This document shows positions 16,279 through 24,190 of a stretch of DNA of 64,000 nucleotides, piece by piece. Origin of the DNA: Streptomyces sp. TRM70350. GTDB lineage: Bacteria; Actinomycetota; Actinomycetes; Streptomycetales; Streptomycetaceae. The position numbers were made by a program, and so were the translations under genes. Under the pieces are notes generated by a model. That model saw nothing but the letters and a program-made list of their open reading frames with translations, was not told the DNA's origin and did not search any database. Positions within the stretch are counted from its first letter, which is position 1, and every line of letters begins with the position of its first letter. Location: positions 62,001-126,000 of the forward strand of contig NZ_JAHUXH010000007.1 in the NCBI RefSeq assembly GCF_019219825.1, written 5' to 3'.

Positions 16279-17462
16279 CAGACGGCCACCTCCGCCCGCT
16301 CGAACAGCCGCGCCGCCTCGGCGGCATGCGCGCGCAGCCGGTGCACCGGCCCGAACAGCAGCTCGTCGCCGGCCGCCCGCTTGAAGTACAGGTGGGCGTC
16401 GTGCTCCCAGGTGAAACCGAGACCGCCGTGCAGCTGAATCCCCTCGGCGGCCGCCGTCCGCAGCGCCTCCAGCGCCTGGGCGAGCGCCAGCCCGCCGACG
16501 CGCTCACCATGGATGGTGGCCCACGCCGCGTAGTACGCCGCCGAGCGCGCCGCCTGCACCTGCACGTACACGTCGGCCAGCCGGTGCTTGACCGCCTGGA
16601 AGGAGCCGATGGGCCGCCCGAACTGCTCGCGCTGCCCGACGTGTTCGACGGTCCGCTCCAGGATGCGGTCTGCGGCGCCGACGGCTTCGGCGGCGAGGAC
16701 GGCGGCGGCGGTGTCGCCGAGCGCGGCCAGGGCGTGGAGGGTTCGGGTCGGGTCGTCGTCCAGCAACTCGGCGGAGACGTCCCGTAGTTGGACTCTCGCC
16801 CGCGGCCGGGTCGCGTCGAGGGCGGTCTGCCGTACCCGGGTCAGCCCGGCGGCATCCCCCGGCACGAGGAACAGCAGCGTCCGCGACCGGGCGAACCCCC
16901 CGGTGTGCGCGGCGACGACGAGCAGCGCCGCGCTGTGGCCGTCCAGCACCTGGTCGACCTCCCCGTACAGCCGCCAGCCACCGTCCGACCTGCGGGCCTG
17001 TACGCCCCCCGCCCGGCCGCCGCCCGCCCAGTCGCCCGTGTTGTCGCCGGTCAGGGCGAGGGCGGTGGCGAGGCGGGGGCCCGGGACGGCGAGGGCGGCG
17101 GTGAGGTGGCCGGAGGCGAGGCGCGGGAGCAGCTCGGCGCGCCGGGTTTCGGTACCGAGGGCGAGGAGGAGGGGGGCGGTGAGAACGGCGGTGGGGATCA
17201 ACGGCGAGGGGGCCAGCGCCCGGCCGGTCTCCTCGGCGGCGAGGGCGAGTTCGGTCGCCGAGCAGCCGACGCCGCCGTACGTCTCGGGGAGGGCGAGCCC
17301 GGGCAGGCCGAGCTGCTCGGCGAGGGCGGACCAGAGGGCGGGGTCGTGTCCGGCCGGGGTGTCGAGGGCGGCGCGGAGCTGCTCGGGGGTGCAGCGGCGG
17401 CGGAGCAGTTCACGGAGGGTGCGGCGGATCCCGTCCTGCTCGGGGGTGAAGCTGGCGTCCAT
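16278..17462 (-). CDS. Acyl-CoA dehydrogenase, FadE28-like (WEHD) type
   Basis: A 394-residue flavoprotein. It has an N-terminal helical domain (FTPEQDGIRRTLRELL), the PETYGGVG turn, REQFGRPIGSFQAVKHRLAD in the C-terminal helical domain and LHGGLGFTWEHDAHLYFKRA, whose Glu in WEHD is the usual base of this subgroup. In mycobacterial steroid degradation, such subunits pair with a second dehydrogenase of the QIQ-ERVLGLP type to make a heterotetramer. No such partner is in this operon; candidates lie at 35983 and 41411. It is divergent from an Ltp thiolase across an 86-bp region with two operators. Confidence 0.88.
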   Translation of the reverse strand: MDASFTPEQDGIRRTLRELLRRRCTPEQLRAALDTPAGHDPALWSALAEQLGLPGLALPETYGGVGCSATELALAAEETGRALAPSPLIPTAVLTAPLLLALGTETRRAELLPRLASGHLTAALAVPGPRLATALALTGDNTGDWAGGGRAGGVQARRSDGGWRLYGEVDQVLDGHSAALLVVAAHTGGFARSRTLLFLVPGDAAGLTRVRQTALDATRPRARVQLRDVSAELLDDDPTRTLHALAALGDTAAAVLAAEAVGAADRILERTVEHVGQREQFGRPIGSFQAVKHRLADVYVQVQAARSAAYYAAWATIHGERVGGLALAQALEALRTAAAEGIQLHGGLGFTWEHDAHLYFKRAAGDELLFGPVHRLRAHAAEAARLFERAEVAV

Positions 17463-17478
17463 GAACGGCCTCCTCGAT

Positions 17479-17493
17479 CTGACGGGCTGTCAT
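17479..17493. promoter_or_regulatory. Operator palindrome upstream of the acyl-CoA dehydrogenase
   Basis: CTGACGGGCTGTCAT, a slightly degenerate copy, lies 16 bp ahead of the dehydrogenase ATG on the minus strand. Confidence 0.6.
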
Positions 17494-17529
17494 ATTAGGC
17501 CGACAGCAGGCAACCGCCCATACCCGGTT

Positions 17530-17544
17530 CTGATGTACCGTCAG
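17530..17544. promoter_or_regulatory. Operator palindrome abutting the second thiolase start
   Basis: CTGATGTACCGTCAG ends 4 bp before the thiolase ATG at 17549. The flanks extend the symmetry (TTCTGA and TCAGAA). With no room for a ribosome site, the transcript is probably leaderless, with the operator over the transcription start. Confidence 0.65.
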
Positions 17545-17548
17545 AAAC

Positions 17549-18718
17549 ATGGCTGCTGCTACCCGGAAAGTCGCCGTGGTGGGCGTGTCCCTGTCCGACT
17601 GCGGCCGTGTCGATGAGGCGACCCCGTACACCCTGCACGCCCAGGCGGCCCGCCGGGCCCTCGCGGACGCCGGGCTGGACCGGACGGCCGTCGACGGCTT
17701 CGCGTCGGCCGGCACAGGCGTGCTGGCGCCGGTGGAGGTGGCCGAGTACCTGGGCCTGCGACCCACCTGGGTCGACTCCACGTCGGTCGGCGGCGCGACG
17801 TGGGAGGTCATGACGGCGCACGCGGCGGACGCCATCGCGGCGGGGCACGCGCGGGCGGTGCTGCTGGTGTACGGCTCGACGGCCCGCGCGGAGGTGAAGG
17901 CCGGGCGGCGCACCGGCAACCTCTCCTTCGGCGCGCGCGGGCCGCTGCAGTTCGAGGTGCCGTACGGCCACACCCTGATCGCCAAGTACGCGATGGCGGC
18001 CCGCCGTCACATGATCGAGCACGGGACGACGATCGAGCAGCTGGCGCAGGTGGCGGTGCAGGCGCGGGCGAACGCGGCGCTCAACCCGCAGGCCATGTTC
18101 CGCACCCCCATCACGGTCGACGACGTCCTGACCGGCCCGATGATCGCGGACCCCTTCACCAAGCTGCACTGCTGCATCCGCTCGGACGGCGGCGCGGCGG
18201 TCCTGCTGGCCGCGGAGGACGTCGTACGGGACTGCCGTACCGCTCCGGTGTGGATCCTCGGCACCGGGGAGCATGTCTCGCACGCCACGATGTCCGAGTG
18301 GCCGGACTTCACCCGGTCCCCGGCGGCGGTGAGCGGACGGCTGGCGTTCGAGCGGGCGGGCGTACGGCCGGACGAGATCGATTTCGCCGAGATCTACGAC
18401 GCCTTCACGTACATGACCCTCGTGACCTTGGAAGACCTCGGCTTCTGCGGGAAGGGCGAGGGCGGGGCGTTCGTGGAGAAGGGGCGGCTCAGGGTCGAGG
18501 GCGGGGAGCTGCCGGTGAACACCGACGGGGGCGGTCTGTCCGCCCAGCACCCCGGGATGCGGGGGCTGTTCCTGCTGGTGGAGGCGGTACGGCAGATGCG
18601 CGGGGAGGCGGGCGCGCGGCAGGTGCGCAGGGCGGACGGGGGGCCGCCGCGGCTGGGGGTGGCGTCGGGGACGGGGGGCTGGTTCTGCTCCTCGGGGACG
18701 GTGGTGCTGGGTCGCTGA
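17549..18718 (+). CDS. Second lipid-transfer-type thiolase (Ltp) family protein
   Basis: A 389-residue thiolase-fold protein paralogous to 7793-8941. Shared blocks are an N-terminal RKVAVVGVSLSDCGR strand, FAEIYDAFTYMTLVTLEDLGFCGKGEGGAF (core YDAFTYMTLVTLEDLGFCG) and NTDGGGLSAQHPGMRG. The Gly-rich segment SVGGATWEV has no cysteine where classical thiolases keep their nucleophile, consistent with an aldolase-type or thiolysis-deficient activity. Its DUF35 partner is not adjacent; the orphan DUF35 gene at 23032-23427 in the same regulon could supply it. The ATG sits 4 bp from an operator palindrome, so leaderless translation is likely. Confidence 0.87.
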   Translation: MAAATRKVAVVGVSLSDCGRVDEATPYTLHAQAARRALADAGLDRTAVDGFASAGTGVLAPVEVAEYLGLRPTWVDSTSVGGATWEVMTAHAADAIAAGHARAVLLVYGSTARAEVKAGRRTGNLSFGARGPLQFEVPYGHTLIAKYAMAARRHMIEHGTTIEQLAQVAVQARANAALNPQAMFRTPITVDDVLTGPMIADPFTKLHCCIRSDGGAAVLLAAEDVVRDCRTAPVWILGTGEHVSHATMSEWPDFTRSPAAVSGRLAFERAGVRPDEIDFAEIYDAFTYMTLVTLEDLGFCGKGEGGAFVEKGRLRVEGGELPVNTDGGGLSAQHPGMRGLFLLVEAVRQMRGEAGARQVRRADGGPPRLGVASGTGGWFCSSGTVVLGR

Positions 18719-18791
18719 CGGAACACCGGCCTCTCACATGGTGTTGTGGTGGGTCACAGGCTGTTCGACGACGACACCACTGGAGACCCGT

Positions 18792-19217
18792 ATGCCCCTG
18801 ACCCGTGAAGAACGCGAGCAGTTCCTGGCCGAGCCGCACATCGCCGCGCTGGCCGTGGCCGCGGAGGAGGGCCGGGCCCCGCTCAGTGTGCCGATCTGGT
18901 ACCAGTACGAGCCCGGCGGTGACGTGTGGATCCTGACGGGACGGGACTCCCGCAAGCACCGGCTGATCAGCGCGGCCGGGCGCTTCACGCTGATGGTCGA
19001 CCGGCTGGAGCCCACCGTCCGCTACGTCTCCGTCGAGGGGCCGGTCGTCGACACCGTCCCCTTCACCGTCGAGAACCTGCGCGAGATCTCGGCGCGGTAC
19101 CTGCCGGCCGAGAAGGTCGAGGAGTACGTCGACTTCTCGCTGAAGAACCACGGGGAGATGGTGGTCATCCGGATGCGGCCGGAGCGGTGGGTGTCCTCGG
19201 ACCTTGGGTCGGTGTAG
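18792..19217 (+). CDS. PPOX-class F420-dependent or pyridoxamine-phosphate-oxidase-like protein
   Basis: A 141-residue split-barrel protein. It begins MPLTREEREQFLAEPHIAAL and carries APLSVPIWYQYEPGGDVWIL, RKHRLISAAGRFTLMVD and YVSVEGPVVD, the order of strands seen in the PPOX-class F420-dependent oxidoreductase family. ATG 18792 was chosen; a longer in-frame start at 18738 has no conserved residues. It follows the Ltp thiolase by 73 bp on the same strand and may be co-transcribed. The substrate is unknown. Confidence 0.85.
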   Translation: MPLTREEREQFLAEPHIAALAVAAEEGRAPLSVPIWYQYEPGGDVWILTGRDSRKHRLISAAGRFTLMVDRLEPTVRYVSVEGPVVDTVPFTVENLREISARYLPAEKVEEYVDFSLKNHGEMVVIRMRPERWVSSDLGSV

Positions 19218-19298
19218 ACCCCGGTGCGTTTCTCAGTGTGGGTCGCGCTTGACCTGCGAAAACGGCGGTCAGCGGCCTGCTCAAGGCGCGGATTTCCG

Positions 19299-19433
19299 TT
19301 ACGGATCCGTGACCTGCGCCGAAGGCCGCACCGAGGTGTGCCCCTTACCGGCGCGGACCGTCACGTGCGGGGCGTCCTCCCCAGTTTCCGGTCCGAGCGT
19401 CCATTCAGCCTCTCTGATGGTCGAACGCGTCAC
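19299..19433 (-). CDS. 44-residue small protein, third gene of the island operon (possibly truncated)
   Basis: A short open frame starting with a GTG that overlaps the stop of the preceding gene by 4 bp (GTGA) and has GGGGGG at 4-nt spacing. Both points support real translation. The N-terminus, TRSTIREAEWTLGPETGEDAP, resembles a family of small proteins found beside XRE regulators in streptomycetes; this is recalled and unverified. Those are usually longer and have a zinc-ribbon, so this copy may be cut short. No function is known. Confidence 0.5.
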   Translation of the reverse strand: MTRSTIREAEWTLGPETGEDAPHVTVRAGKGHTSVRPSAQVTDP

Positions 19434-19630
19434 AGTTCCCCCCTGCTGCGCCGGTTTGCTTCGGCCACTTTGGCGCGCAGCCTTTCGGCGCTGCCGACGC
19501 AGTGCGGGCACGAACACGGCGGGTACTTCTGGCCTACTTCCGGCGCGTCCACAGGCTTGACCGTGTGCTTCCGGATCACCTCAGTACGGACGCCCGTGTT
19601 CGGGTTGATCCGGTAGACCTCAATCGTCAT
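19430..19630 (-). CDS. Small CxC/CxxC protein of the XRE island
   Basis: A 66-residue protein, TIEVYRINPNTGVRTEVI onward, with a CSCPHC cluster that could bind zinc. The ATG at 19630 overlaps the TGA of the upstream gene by 4 bp (ATGA) once that gene is read in its repaired frame. The downstream gene overlaps by 4 bp too, so three genes form a tightly coupled operon on the minus strand. It is divergent from the XRE-TPR regulator. The function is unknown. Confidence 0.65.
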   Translation of the reverse strand: MTIEVYRINPNTGVRTEVIRKHTVKPVDAPEVGQKYPPCSCPHCVGSAERLRAKVAEANRRSRGEL

Positions 19631-20000
19631 CGCCACGGGGCAGCCTCCCGGTGCGCTTCCTGGGCGCCTGCGCGGGCGTCCGCGGGCGCTGCGCCCAGCG
19701 CTGCCACGTACGGCCGGACAAGGGCGCCCGTGGGCTCCCAGGCTTCCTCTGCCTCCCAGTCACGGGGCGGGAACCACTCGGCGCGCCCCTGCGGCTGGGG
19801 CCCCCGCGGGGGCGCTGCGTGCCGCTCTTTGCGGTGCCTGCGCGCGGTGACGAGCCTTGGCCCCACACGTCCGGCGACAGCCGGTGAAAGGGCGCCTGGG
19901 GTGCTGCGTGGGGCGGTGCGGAGCGGATGTGCTTACCGGGGGTGCGCGGTCCGAACAGGACCGCTCTCATCCATTCGAGCGCACGTGATAGGCATTGCAT
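19627..20000 (-). pseudogene. First gene of the island operon, apparently frameshifted
   Basis: The N-terminus, MQCLSRALEWMRAVLFGPRTP, starts at ATG 20000 with GGGAG at 9-nt spacing. It continues to FHRLSPDVWG, after which the frame becomes Ser/Arg/Gly-rich and unconvincing. The other frame reads GRAEWFPPRDWEAEEAWEPT then GALVRPYVAAL and ends at 19627 in an ATGA overlap with the next gene, which is exactly what a coupled operon needs. Adding one base in the C-run at 19861-19864 joins the two into a protein of about 124 residues. I read this as a one-base deletion or a sequencing error. Similar small proteins with an ALVRPYV motif accompany XRE regulators in streptomycetes; this is recalled, and no function is known. 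Confidence 0.55.
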
Positions 20001-20148
20001 TGTCGACGCTCCCTCTCGGGTTGAGCGTTGGCCATGCCCCGGGGCCGTTCGCGCGGTCGCCGGGGTCTCTTGTGCCCGCCACGCTGCCGCTCTGCCGATT
20101 CGCTGCCCAGCGGCCCCATGTAGGCCCGTTGTAGGCCAGACTTGAGGC

Positions 20149-21359
20149 ATGCGCGGGGAGACAGCGGCCCACATGATCCGACGTCTACGACGGAACAAGG
20201 GGTGGAGTCAGGCACGGCTGGCGGCGGAGGCATGCCGCGCGGCTGGCTTACCGTCCGACTCTCTGACCCAGCAGGACATTTACCGGTATGAGAAGGGGAA
20301 GCGCACACCCCGGGAATGGCTGCCGTTCATTGCTGCCGCTCTCGGTGTGCCCCTGGTCGAATTGCAGCAAGCCGCCGGCGCTGGTGCCCAAGAAGGCGTT
20401 CCGGTAACGGTCGCCGACTTCCTTCCAGATAGTGATCCGTTGGCTCCGGTGAAGGCTGGACACGGACGCCGGATTGGCGCGGGTGACGTTACCGACCTGG
20501 CCGGACGCGTCCACGGATTGCGTCTCGCCGACGACGTCCTAGCGGGGGGTACCTAATCGGCCCTGCGCTGCGTGAGCTGAAATCAGCGGTGAAGCTGTAC
20601 CGCGAGGGAAGCCACAGTGAGGAAGTCGGGCGCGCCTTGCTCTCTCAGATTGGCGAACTGGCCCAGATTGCTGGATGGATTGCCTCTGATGCTGGGCGTC
20701 ATGAGGAAGCCGAACGCATTTATAAGCTGGGCATGAGTGCGGCCCAGCAGGCGGAGGACAGAACGCTGGTCGGCAATCTTGCCGGATCACTCGCCTACCA
20801 ATACAGCAACACGGGGCAGGAACAGGAAGGGGTCGCGCTTGCTCGGGCGGCGCTCGATCAGACGGGCGAGGATGCGCCCGCGAAGGCGCGGGCGCTTTAC
20901 CTCGATCGTGTGGCCTGGGCTCATACCAAAGCTAATGAGGCGCAGCCTGCAATGCGTGCCCTGGGCGAGGCGTCCGAGGCGTTGGCCGAAGATGGCGAGG
21001 GACGTGAATCACCCCAGTACCTCTATTGGGTTGATGCAGGCGAGTTGCAAGTCATGGAATCGCGCGTCTATACGGAACTGAAACGCCCGCTGCGCGCGGT
21101 GCCGTTGCTGCGGGAAGTCCTCGCCCGGTACGACGCCACGCACACGAGAGAGCTTGCTCTCTACCTGTCTTGGCTTGCCGTTGCATTGGCGGACGCCAAC
21201 GAACCGGAGGAGGCGGCAGCGACGGCCCAACGGGTCATCACGCTTTCCGCGGACGTTGCGAGCGAGCGAACGGCAGAGCGCGCAAAGGTAGTCCTGCAGA
21301 GGCTGGAGGAACACCGCGACGTGCCGGAAGTGCGGGAAGTCTTGGACGAGGCAGCGTGA
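20149..21359 (+). pseudogene. XRE-TPR transcriptional regulator split by a -1 frameshift at a GGGGGGT run
   Basis: The first frame (20149-20556) encodes an HTH_XRE domain (IRRLRRNKGWSQARLAAEA, DIYRYEKGKRTPREWLPFIA) and runs into TAA shortly after VHGLRLADDVLAGG. The second frame (to 21359) encodes the TPR half, LIGPALRELKSAVKLYREGS and IASDAGRHEEAERIYKLGMS onward, ending VREVLDEAA. Adding one G to the six-G run at 20544-20549 fuses them into a normal-looking protein of about 400 residues. The run plus the next T forms G-GGG-GGT in the correct register for -1 ribosomal slippage, so programmed frameshifting is an alternative. It is divergent from the small-protein operon. Confidence 0.7.
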
Positions 21360-21433
21360 GAGGACGAGGGGAAGAGACTTAGCACGGGAAATGCTCCGGA
21401 CCAGGCGCCCAGTGGGGGCATGCCGGACGTGCC

Positions 21434-21616
21434 TCAATTTCGCCCAGCCTCACAGTATCCGGCCAGCGATTCAGGCGCCTGTTTTTTGTGATCTGCAACG
21501 GACCACTTGCGCCCGGACTTGTCCTGTGACACACGCAGGCACTCACGGCCCGTGAGGATGTCCACGGTGACGGCTGCGGCGGTCATAGCTGCGGTGTTTG
21601 CGCTGTTGAAAGGCAT
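21434..21616 (-). CDS. Hypothetical 60-residue protein
   Basis: A short frame, PFNSANTAAMTAAAVTVDIL then TGRECLRVSQDKSGRKWSV, tail-to-tail with the XRE-TPR gene. Its composition is plausible for a soluble protein and its codon bias matches the island rather than the chromosome. No ribosome site is obvious, and I do not recognise the family. It may be an accidental frame. Confidence 0.35.
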   Translation of the reverse strand: MPFNSANTAAMTAAAVTVDILTGRECLRVSQDKSGRKWSVADHKKQAPESLAGYCEAGRN

Positions 21617-21693
21617 GTCGGCAGGATTCCCGCTTACCGACAACTAGAAAAGTGGACGGCCCCGGCCCCGGGGCGCCCGCGATACTCGACGGC

Positions 21694-22359
21694 ATGGAAC
21701 CGGATCTTCACGAGTTGCTGAGGTCGCTGCGGGTGTGGGCCCCCGGGGTCACGACCCTGCCCGCCTTCGACCCGGCCGCCGCGCCCGCGGACCCGCTGCC
21801 GCTGTTCGCCTCCTGGTTCGCGGAGGCGGTGGCGGCGGGCCAGCCGGAGCCGCACACCATGTCGCTGGCCACGTCGGACGAGGAGGGCCTGCCCGACGTA
21901 CGGACGGTGATGCTGCACGGCGCGGACACCGACGCCTGGACCTTCGCGACCCACGCGACCAGCCGGAAGGGCCGACAGCTCGCCGCGCGGCCGTATGCCG
22001 CCCTGGGCTTCTACTGGCACGTCCAGGGCCGCCAGATCCGCGTCCGCGGCCCGGTCACCACGGCCCCGCCCGCCGAGAGCCTGGCCGACCTGCACGCCCG
22101 CTCGACCGGCGCGCTGGCCGCCGCGCTGACCGGACGGCAGAGCGAGCCGCTGGAGTCCCTGGAGGCTCTCGCCCAGGCGTCGGAGACGGCGTGGGCCCGG
22201 GCGCAGGAGGATCCCGAGGCGCCGTCGCCGACCTGGACGCTGTACCGGCTGCGCGCGGACGAGGTCGAGTTCTTCCAGGGGGACGAGCGACGGCGGCATG
22301 TGCGGCTTCGGTACGTCAGGAGTGGTGGGGGGTGGGGCAAGGAGCTGCTCTGGCCGTGA
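21694..22359 (+). CDS. Pyridoxine/pyridoxamine 5'-phosphate oxidase family protein (PdxH-like)
   Basis: A 221-residue FMN-binding split-barrel protein. It shows the PdxH order: an N-terminal LFASWFAEAVAAGQPEPHTMSLAT helix-strand (core PLPLFASWFAEA), RTVMLHGADTDAWTFATHATSRKG (FMN loop, core THATSRKG), RQIRVRGPV, and a C-terminal WTLYRLRADEVEFFQG followed by RRHVRLRY. Family enzymes oxidise PNP or PMP to pyridoxal 5'-phosphate; distant paralogues act on other substrates. The start at 21694 fits the conserved part; an upstream in-frame start at 21652 looks unlikely. It is a single gene bordering the low-GC island. Confidence 0.82.
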   Translation: MEPDLHELLRSLRVWAPGVTTLPAFDPAAAPADPLPLFASWFAEAVAAGQPEPHTMSLATSDEEGLPDVRTVMLHGADTDAWTFATHATSRKGRQLAARPYAALGFYWHVQGRQIRVRGPVTTAPPAESLADLHARSTGALAAALTGRQSEPLESLEALAQASETAWARAQEDPEAPSPTWTLYRLRADEVEFFQGDERRRHVRLRYVRSGGGWGKELLWP

Positions 22360-22371
22360 CGGCCTCGGCCT

Positions 22372-22974
22372 TCACGGGTGTTCCACCGGCGGGTCCGTCG
22401 CCAGGCGGGCGTGCAGGTGGACGTCCCGGAAGGCGTCCCGGCGGTCCGCCTCCCACATCGCGCCGCGCAGGGTCCCCTCGTACGGGAAGCCGCAGCGGTC
22501 GGCTATCCGGCAGGAGGCGTCGTGGCCCACGGCGTGCCCGAGTTCCAGCCGGTGCAGGCCCAGGTCGGTGAGGGCCCAGTGGGCGGCGAGGGTGAGGGCG
22601 TGGGTGGCGGCGCGGTGGCCGCGGGCCTCGGGGAGGACCCAGTAACCGACGCGGGCGACGCGGAAGACGTGGTCGATCTCGTTGACGCCGATGTGGCCGA
22701 GGGTCGTACCCGTCTCCGCGTCGGTGATGCGGAAGGACGCGCTCGTGCCGTTCGCCGCGTTGTCGGCCTTGGCGCGGAGGGAGGCGCGGGCGGCGGCGAG
22801 GTCGGTGACCGGGGCCAGGGGTGTGTTCCAGCGCCGGAACTCCGGGTCGGACAGGCCACGCAGCCAGGTCGCGACGTCCGCGTCGGAGGCCGGGTCCCAG
22901 CGGCGCAGGCGCAGGCCGTGGCCGTACAGCTCGGGGTGGGGGTGGGTGAGGGACCGCGCGTTCATGAGGGCCAT
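22372..22974 (-). CDS. GNAT family N-acetyltransferase (RimJ/RimL-like)
   Basis: An acetyltransferase of about 200 residues. HGLRLRRWDPASDADVATWL opens the fold. SFRITDAETGTTLGHIGVNE and VARVGYWVLPEARGHRAATHA (the acetyl-CoA loop, core RGHRAATHA) are diagnostic. RLELGHAVGHDASCRIADRCGF is the RimJ/L strand, followed by YEGTLRGAMW. It probably acetylates an N-terminus or a small amine. Three in-frame ATGs (22986, 22974, 22965) are possible; the middle one was taken. Confidence 0.85.
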   Translation of the reverse strand: MALMNARSLTHPHPELYGHGLRLRRWDPASDADVATWLRGLSDPEFRRWNTPLAPVTDLAAARASLRAKADNAANGTSASFRITDAETGTTLGHIGVNEIDHVFRVARVGYWVLPEARGHRAATHALTLAAHWALTDLGLHRLELGHAVGHDASCRIADRCGFPYEGTLRGAMWEADRRDAFRDVHLHARLATDPPVEHP

Positions 22975-23031
22975 CGCCCCATTCAATCCCGTCGGCCGCC
23001 GCGTTTCACCCGGAATCCCGGCCGCCGGGTT

Positions 23032-23427
23032 TCACCCCGGATTCGGCTGGATCCGGAAGACCGGGACGCCCTCCCGGAAGGCGACCTCCAGTTCCATCCC
23101 GGCCCGCAGCTCGCCGCCCCCCACCACCTCCGTCATCATCCGCGGCCCTTCGGCGAGGTCGACGACGGCCGCGATGTACGGGGTGCGCTCGCCGAAGGGC
23201 GGGAGGTCGTTGCGGTGGACCACGGACCAGGTGTAGAGGGTGGCGCGGCCGCTCGCCTCCTCCCAGGTCACGTCCTCGCTCCAGCAGTGCGGGCAGAACT
23301 CGCGGGGGTAGTGATGCGCCCGCCCGCACGCCCCGCACCGCCGCACCAGCAGCCGCCCGCGCGCGGCCGCGTCCCAGTACGTCCGCGTGAAGGCGTCCGT
23401 CTCCGGTACGTCGTACCGCGCACTCAC
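23032..23427 (-). CDS. DUF35 zinc-ribbon/OB-fold protein
   Basis: A 131-residue DUF35 protein. The zinc ribbon is CGACGRAHHYPREFCPHC at about residues 32-49, followed by the OB-fold strands WEEASGRATLYTWSVVH and YIAAVVDLAEGPRMMTEV and ending EVAFREGVPVFRIQPNPG. Its GTG overlaps the DoxX stop by 4 bp. As DUF35 proteins normally partner a thiolase and none is adjacent, it may serve the Ltp at 17549, which lacks a linked partner. It is expressed from the operator-bearing promoter at about 23881. Confidence 0.85.
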   Translation of the reverse strand: MSARYDVPETDAFTRTYWDAAARGRLLVRRCGACGRAHHYPREFCPHCWSEDVTWEEASGRATLYTWSVVHRNDLPPFGERTPYIAAVVDLAEGPRMMTEVVGGGELRAGMELEVAFREGVPVFRIQPNPG

Positions 23428-23876
23428 TGGAACCACCCCAGCGCGCCGTCCAGGGACCACGTCTGCCAGGACATCCCGAACAGCGCGACCGCCGAGATCA
23501 GCGCCATCATCAGGTTCTGCCCCTGCTCGGCCCAGTCGTGGATCATGAGCACGAAGTAGACGGCGTTCAGCAGCAGCCCGCCGACCAGGGCGATCGGGGT
23601 CAGGAAACCGGTGATCAGGCCGAGCCCGAGGGCGAGTTCGGCGTAGGCGACGACGTACGCCATCACGCGCGGCCGGGGCGCGACCACGGTCTGGAAGCCC
23701 GAACGCACCGCCTTCCAGCGGTGCTTGGCGGCCACGTCGGCGGCCCAAGCGATGCCGGAGCCGCGTTCGAACCACGCCTTCTTGTCCTTGTGCCGCCAGC
23801 TCTCCAGCCACCACAGCCCGAGCCCGATCCGCAGCACGGCCAGCCATTCGGCACCGGTGAGCCAGATCGTGTCCAT
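23424..23876 (-). CDS. DoxX family membrane protein
   Basis: A 150-residue protein with four hydrophobic helices (WLAVLRIGLGLWWLESWRH, YVVAYAELALGLGLITGF, LVGGLLLNAVYFVLMI and a C-terminal one). It has the DoxX arrangement and a charged KDKKAWFERG loop. DoxX proteins are small quinone- or oxidase-associated membrane proteins of unclear role. It is coupled to the DUF35 gene by a 4-bp overlap. An operator palindrome starts 5 bp before the ATG, leaving no leader. Confidence 0.85.
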   Translation of the reverse strand: MDTIWLTGAEWLAVLRIGLGLWWLESWRHKDKKAWFERGSGIAWAADVAAKHRWKAVRSGFQTVVAPRPRVMAYVVAYAELALGLGLITGFLTPIALVGGLLLNAVYFVLMIHDWAEQGQNLMMALISAVALFGMSWQTWSLDGALGWFQ

Positions 23877-23880
23877 GGAC

Positions 23881-23895
23881 CTGACGGTACGTCAG
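23881..23895. promoter_or_regulatory. Perfect operator palindrome upstream of doxX-DUF35
   Basis: CTGACGGTACGTCAG, fully symmetric around GTA, lies 4 bp from the minus-strand ATG at 23876. Its position implies a leaderless transcript whose start is covered by the repressor. Confidence 0.75.
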
Positions 23896-24190
23896 ATGGT
23901 GTGGGTGAGGAAGACCCGTGCGCCACGTGAAGCACCGGACAGTGAAGCGCAGGACCGTCACCATGAGGGGCGGACGTAACACCTCAGAGGGAACTCCTTC
24001 TCGAACGCGGCTTCCGTCTCTCCGTCACGGCCGGAGGCCGCACCACCCGCTCCCACCTCCCCGTATCGCACACAACCGATCCCCCTGTGCCACAAGCCCC
24101 ACCCACTCCTCCCCCACCCGTGATCAATCCGCAACCAATTCCGGTCTTGACCGAGACCCATCAAACCGGCATGTGGTTACGCTCCGGACC
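23896..24190. other. Intergenic region between doxX and the flavin monooxygenase gene
   Basis: An open frame crosses this stretch in phase with the monooxygenase, but it is Arg/Pro/Ser-rich, has no conserved start and lacks a ribosome site, so I treat it as non-coding. AT-richer sequence with TTGACC lies at about 24147 and could hold the promoter; no operator palindrome is seen. Confidence 0.45.

Noticed and set aside
21470..21488. CAGGCGCCTG followed by TTTTTT as an intrinsic terminator
   Set aside because: The palindrome has no loop, so the hairpin would be very short, and it lies within a possible small coding frame.
23918..24190. N-terminal extension of the flavin monooxygenase
   Set aside because: The in-frame sequence is Arg/Pro-rich and not conserved in style; the FAD motif sits at the normal distance from ATG 24191.
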